Positions 62,361 to 64,000 of a DNA stretch of 64,000 bases are shown piece by piece. Numbering within the stretch: position 1 is the stretch's first letter; each line of letters starts with the position of its first letter. Source of the DNA: Verrucomicrobiota bacterium (lineage in GTDB: Bacteria; Verrucomicrobiota; Verrucomicrobiia; Chthoniobacterales; UBA10450). The notes under the pieces were generated by a model. That model was not told where the DNA came from. It searched no databases and saw nothing but the letters and a program-made list of their open reading frames with translations. The stretch is taken from positions 1 to 64,000 of the forward strand of contig QHNH01000009.1 in the NCBI GenBank assembly GCA_003218375.1. Reading direction: 5' to 3'. The translations under genes and the position numbers were made by a program.

Positions 62361-62702
62361 ATGAACAGCTTGCAATTCCTCGCCGAGACGAAGGTGCTCG
62401 GCATCGCGCTCAATCCATGGAAAATCATCGGATTGAGCGGGAGCCTGATCTTCGGGCTTCGCTTCCTCATCCAATGGATCGCATCGGAACGCGCGCGGAA
62501 AAGCGTGATCCCAGTTGGCTTTTGGGAATGCAGCGCGCTCGGATCTTTTTTGACACTTAGTTATTTTGCGATTTACCGGCACGATTCCGTGGGAGTTTTG
62601 CAAAGCCTGCTGCCGCTGCCGATCTACCTGCGGAATCTTTACTTTCGCTACACCCATCAAGCGCCGCAGCACCCCGGCAACGCACCACGTCCGCCGGAAT
62701 AG
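62361..62702 (+). CDS. LAB_N (lipid-A-disaccharide synthase N-terminal-like) membrane protein
   Basis: The product is 113 residues from ATG 62361 (MNSLQFLAETKVLGIALNPWK). Three hydrophobic helices carry the LAB_N pattern: IIGLSGSLIFGLRFLIQWIASERARKSVIP, FWECSALGSFLTLSYFAIYRHD and LPLPIYLRNLYF. In some bacteria this domain precedes LpxB or a glycosyltransferase. Stand-alone forms are thought to take part in cell-envelope lipid or glycan steps. It is divergent from hisC. Confidence 0.85.
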   Translation: MNSLQFLAETKVLGIALNPWKIIGLSGSLIFGLRFLIQWIASERARKSVIPVGFWECSALGSFLTLSYFAIYRHDSVGVLQSLLPLPIYLRNLYFRYTHQAPQHPGNAPRPPE

Positions 62703-62735
62703 ATCCGGCCATTCGCCAGCGCGCGCTTTACCTCG

Positions 62736-63953
62736 ATGGACCAGATCGATAAACTGGCCGCTTCCATGATCGCCCGCGATCAGATCATTTATCTCGATAA
62801 CAACGCGACGACGCAGCTCGATCCAGCCGTGATCGAGGAGATGCTCCCTTACCTGACGGAATATTACGGGAATCCATCGAGCGGCTACACGTTTGGAGCG
62901 CAGGTGCGGCGGGCGATCGATCTCGCGCGGGAGCGGGTCGCTGCACTGCTGGGCTGCGAGCCGGGGGAAATCGTCTTCACCAGTTGCGGGACGGAGGCGA
63001 ACAACGCGGCGCTCAATTCCGCGCTCCAGCTCGACCCGGCCCGGCAACATGTTGTGACCACCGCGGTCGAGCATAGCGCGACGCGACGCCACTGCGAGAC
63101 GGTCGCGAAGCGCGGCGGCTCGGTCACGGTTGTGGGAGTGGACAGCGACGGAAATTTGGACCTGGAGGAACTCGAACGCGCGATCACGCCGCAAACCGCG
63201 ATCGTCACGGCGATGTGGGCTAACAACGAAACCGGCGTCCTGTTCCCGGTGGAAAAAATCGCGGAGGTCGCCCGGCGGAAACGCGTCCTGTTCCATACCG
63301 ACGCGATCCAGACCGTGGGAAAGATCCCGATCCGGCTCAAGGACTCGACGATCAATTCGCTCGCGCTTTCCGCGCACAAGCTGCATGGGCCGAAAGGGGT
63401 GGGCGCGCTCTACGTGAACAAGCGCTCTGCCTTCAAACCATCGCTGATCGGCGGAAGCCAGGAGAACAATCGCCGCGCCGGGACAGAAAACGTGGCGTCA
63501 ATCGTAGCGCTGGGAAAAGCAGCGGAATGCGCGGGTGCGGCCCTGGCGGAGGAGAACAATCGCGTGCGCGCGATGCGGGACCGCTTTGAGAACGGCCTGC
63601 GGGAGCGGATCCCGAACACGTTTGTGAACGGCGATCTCGCCGCGCGGCTGCCAAACACAACGAATCTTTCCTTCGCCGGCATCGAATCGGACGCCGCGCT
63701 GGTCATGTTCGATCGGCATCAACTCTGTTGCTCTGCCGGTTCGGCCTGCCGCACCGGATCGCTGGAGGCGTCGTATGTCCTGCGCGCGATGAATCTGCCG
63801 GCGGAGCGAACCCGCGGCAGCATGCGTTTCTCCTTCGGGCGCTTTAATACCGATGCGGACGTCGACAAGGCGCTGGAGATTATTCCAGCCGTGATTGCGA
63901 AGCTGCGTGCGATGGCGCCCGCAACGGTCACGCGCGAACCGGCGGTGGTTTAA
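62736..63953 (+). CDS. Cysteine desulfurase (NifS/IscS family)
   Basis: The 405-residue PLP enzyme shows YLDNNATTQLDPAVIEEM at the start and EHSATRRHCE. The PLP lysine is in ALSAHKLHGPKGVGALY near residue 215, and the sulfur-accepting cysteine in CCSAGSACRTGSLEAS near 333. It removes sulfur from cysteine for Fe-S clusters and thio-modifications. It could serve the sufCBD system, which lacks its own desulfurase, as well as the molybdenum enzyme. It starts 33 bases after the LAB_N gene. Confidence 0.95.
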   Translation: MDQIDKLAASMIARDQIIYLDNNATTQLDPAVIEEMLPYLTEYYGNPSSGYTFGAQVRRAIDLARERVAALLGCEPGEIVFTSCGTEANNAALNSALQLDPARQHVVTTAVEHSATRRHCETVAKRGGSVTVVGVDSDGNLDLEELERAITPQTAIVTAMWANNETGVLFPVEKIAEVARRKRVLFHTDAIQTVGKIPIRLKDSTINSLALSAHKLHGPKGVGALYVNKRSAFKPSLIGGSQENNRRAGTENVASIVALGKAAECAGAALAEENNRVRAMRDRFENGLRERIPNTFVNGDLAARLPNTTNLSFAGIESDAALVMFDRHQLCCSAGSACRTGSLEASYVLRAMNLPAERTRGSMRFSFGRFNTDADVDKALEIIPAVIAKLRAMAPATVTREPAVV

Positions 63954-64000
63954 CGCTGGGCTGCGTGCAAACGGTGCGCCTTGAGTTTTGCGCGCCGACG

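Noticed and set aside
1-64000. CRISPR arrays, insertion sequences with a transposase, RAYT-type transposase, rRNA genes, prophage
   Set aside because: None seen. The repeats are dispersed inverted elements without regular spacers, and no transposase, integrase or phage structural gene was recognised.

Overview
The window looks like one contiguous chromosomal segment of a GC-rich, Gram-negative, free-living bacterium. My best inference is a soil Verrucomicrobiota (Chthoniobacterales / Ca. Udaeobacter-like). The grounds are an outer membrane (porin, barrel-like proteins, many secreted proteins with signal peptides), a lone acidobacterial-type duplicated permease, a TMEM14-type protein, and a very high load of short palindromic repeats at gene ends. 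No 16S gene is present, so this placement is an inference. Coding density is high, and no gene-free stretch exceeds about 300 bases. Most gaps hold one of the repeats.

Layout. 1-2.3 kb: an anion/amino-acid symporter and a barrel-like secreted protein behind a twin palindrome. 2.4-8.3 kb (minus strand): a CDGSH Fe-S protein, then an operon for a periplasmic molybdenum aldehyde oxidoreductase (paoA-B-C type, Tat leader on the Fe-S subunit) with its XdhC-type chaperone and a MocA-type cofactor nucleotidyltransferase. 8.5-24 kb: an ABC-type duplicated permease, PhzF, a cation exchanger, a MetX-like hydrolase, a thioesterase, MsrB, a DUF1223 protein, a CopA-type ATPase, a phosphoribosyltransferase, a three-domain M28 peptidase and a zinc alcohol dehydrogenase. 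23.9-26.7 kb: two small secreted Cys-rich proteins, a membrane SRPBCC protein, a DUF3800 gene of visibly different base composition, and tRNA-Gln. 26.8-31.1 kb: a lone receiver-domain protein and sufC-sufB-sufD. 31.1-37.5 kb: a WYL regulator, a CBS protein, pyrR-pyrB-pyrC and the Fe-S carrier mrp. 37.6-45.2 kb: an ankyrin/L,D-transpeptidase fusion, pdxH, a methyltransferase, a macro-domain protein, hrpB and a DUF883-like protein. 45.3-56.5 kb: a multihaem cytochrome, a ResB protein fused in frame to a DUF1353 lipoprotein, an amidohydrolase, a GH75-like protein, TMEM14, and a metal-uptake group (His/Cys membrane protein, porin, ZnuA, ZnuB). 56.5-64 kb: lysA, a hypothetical protein, pyrD, mnmE, hisC, a LAB_N protein and a cysteine desulfurase.

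Several genes may work together. sufCBD, mrp, the CDGSH protein and the cysteine desulfurase all concern Fe-S clusters, which the molybdoenzyme needs. pyrR-B-C and the distant pyrD cover part of pyrimidine synthesis.

The most striking feature is not a gene. Several families of short inverted repeats resemble REP/BIME elements. Each half carries a GTAG (or GGAG/ATAG) foot followed by a hairpin. In the largest family the stem sequence differs from copy to copy while base pairing and the CTGTG loop stay the same. The TAG of the foot is the actual stop codon of at least six genes, and other repeats supply a protein tail or a probable start. No REP-associated (RAYT-type) transposase gene is visible here.
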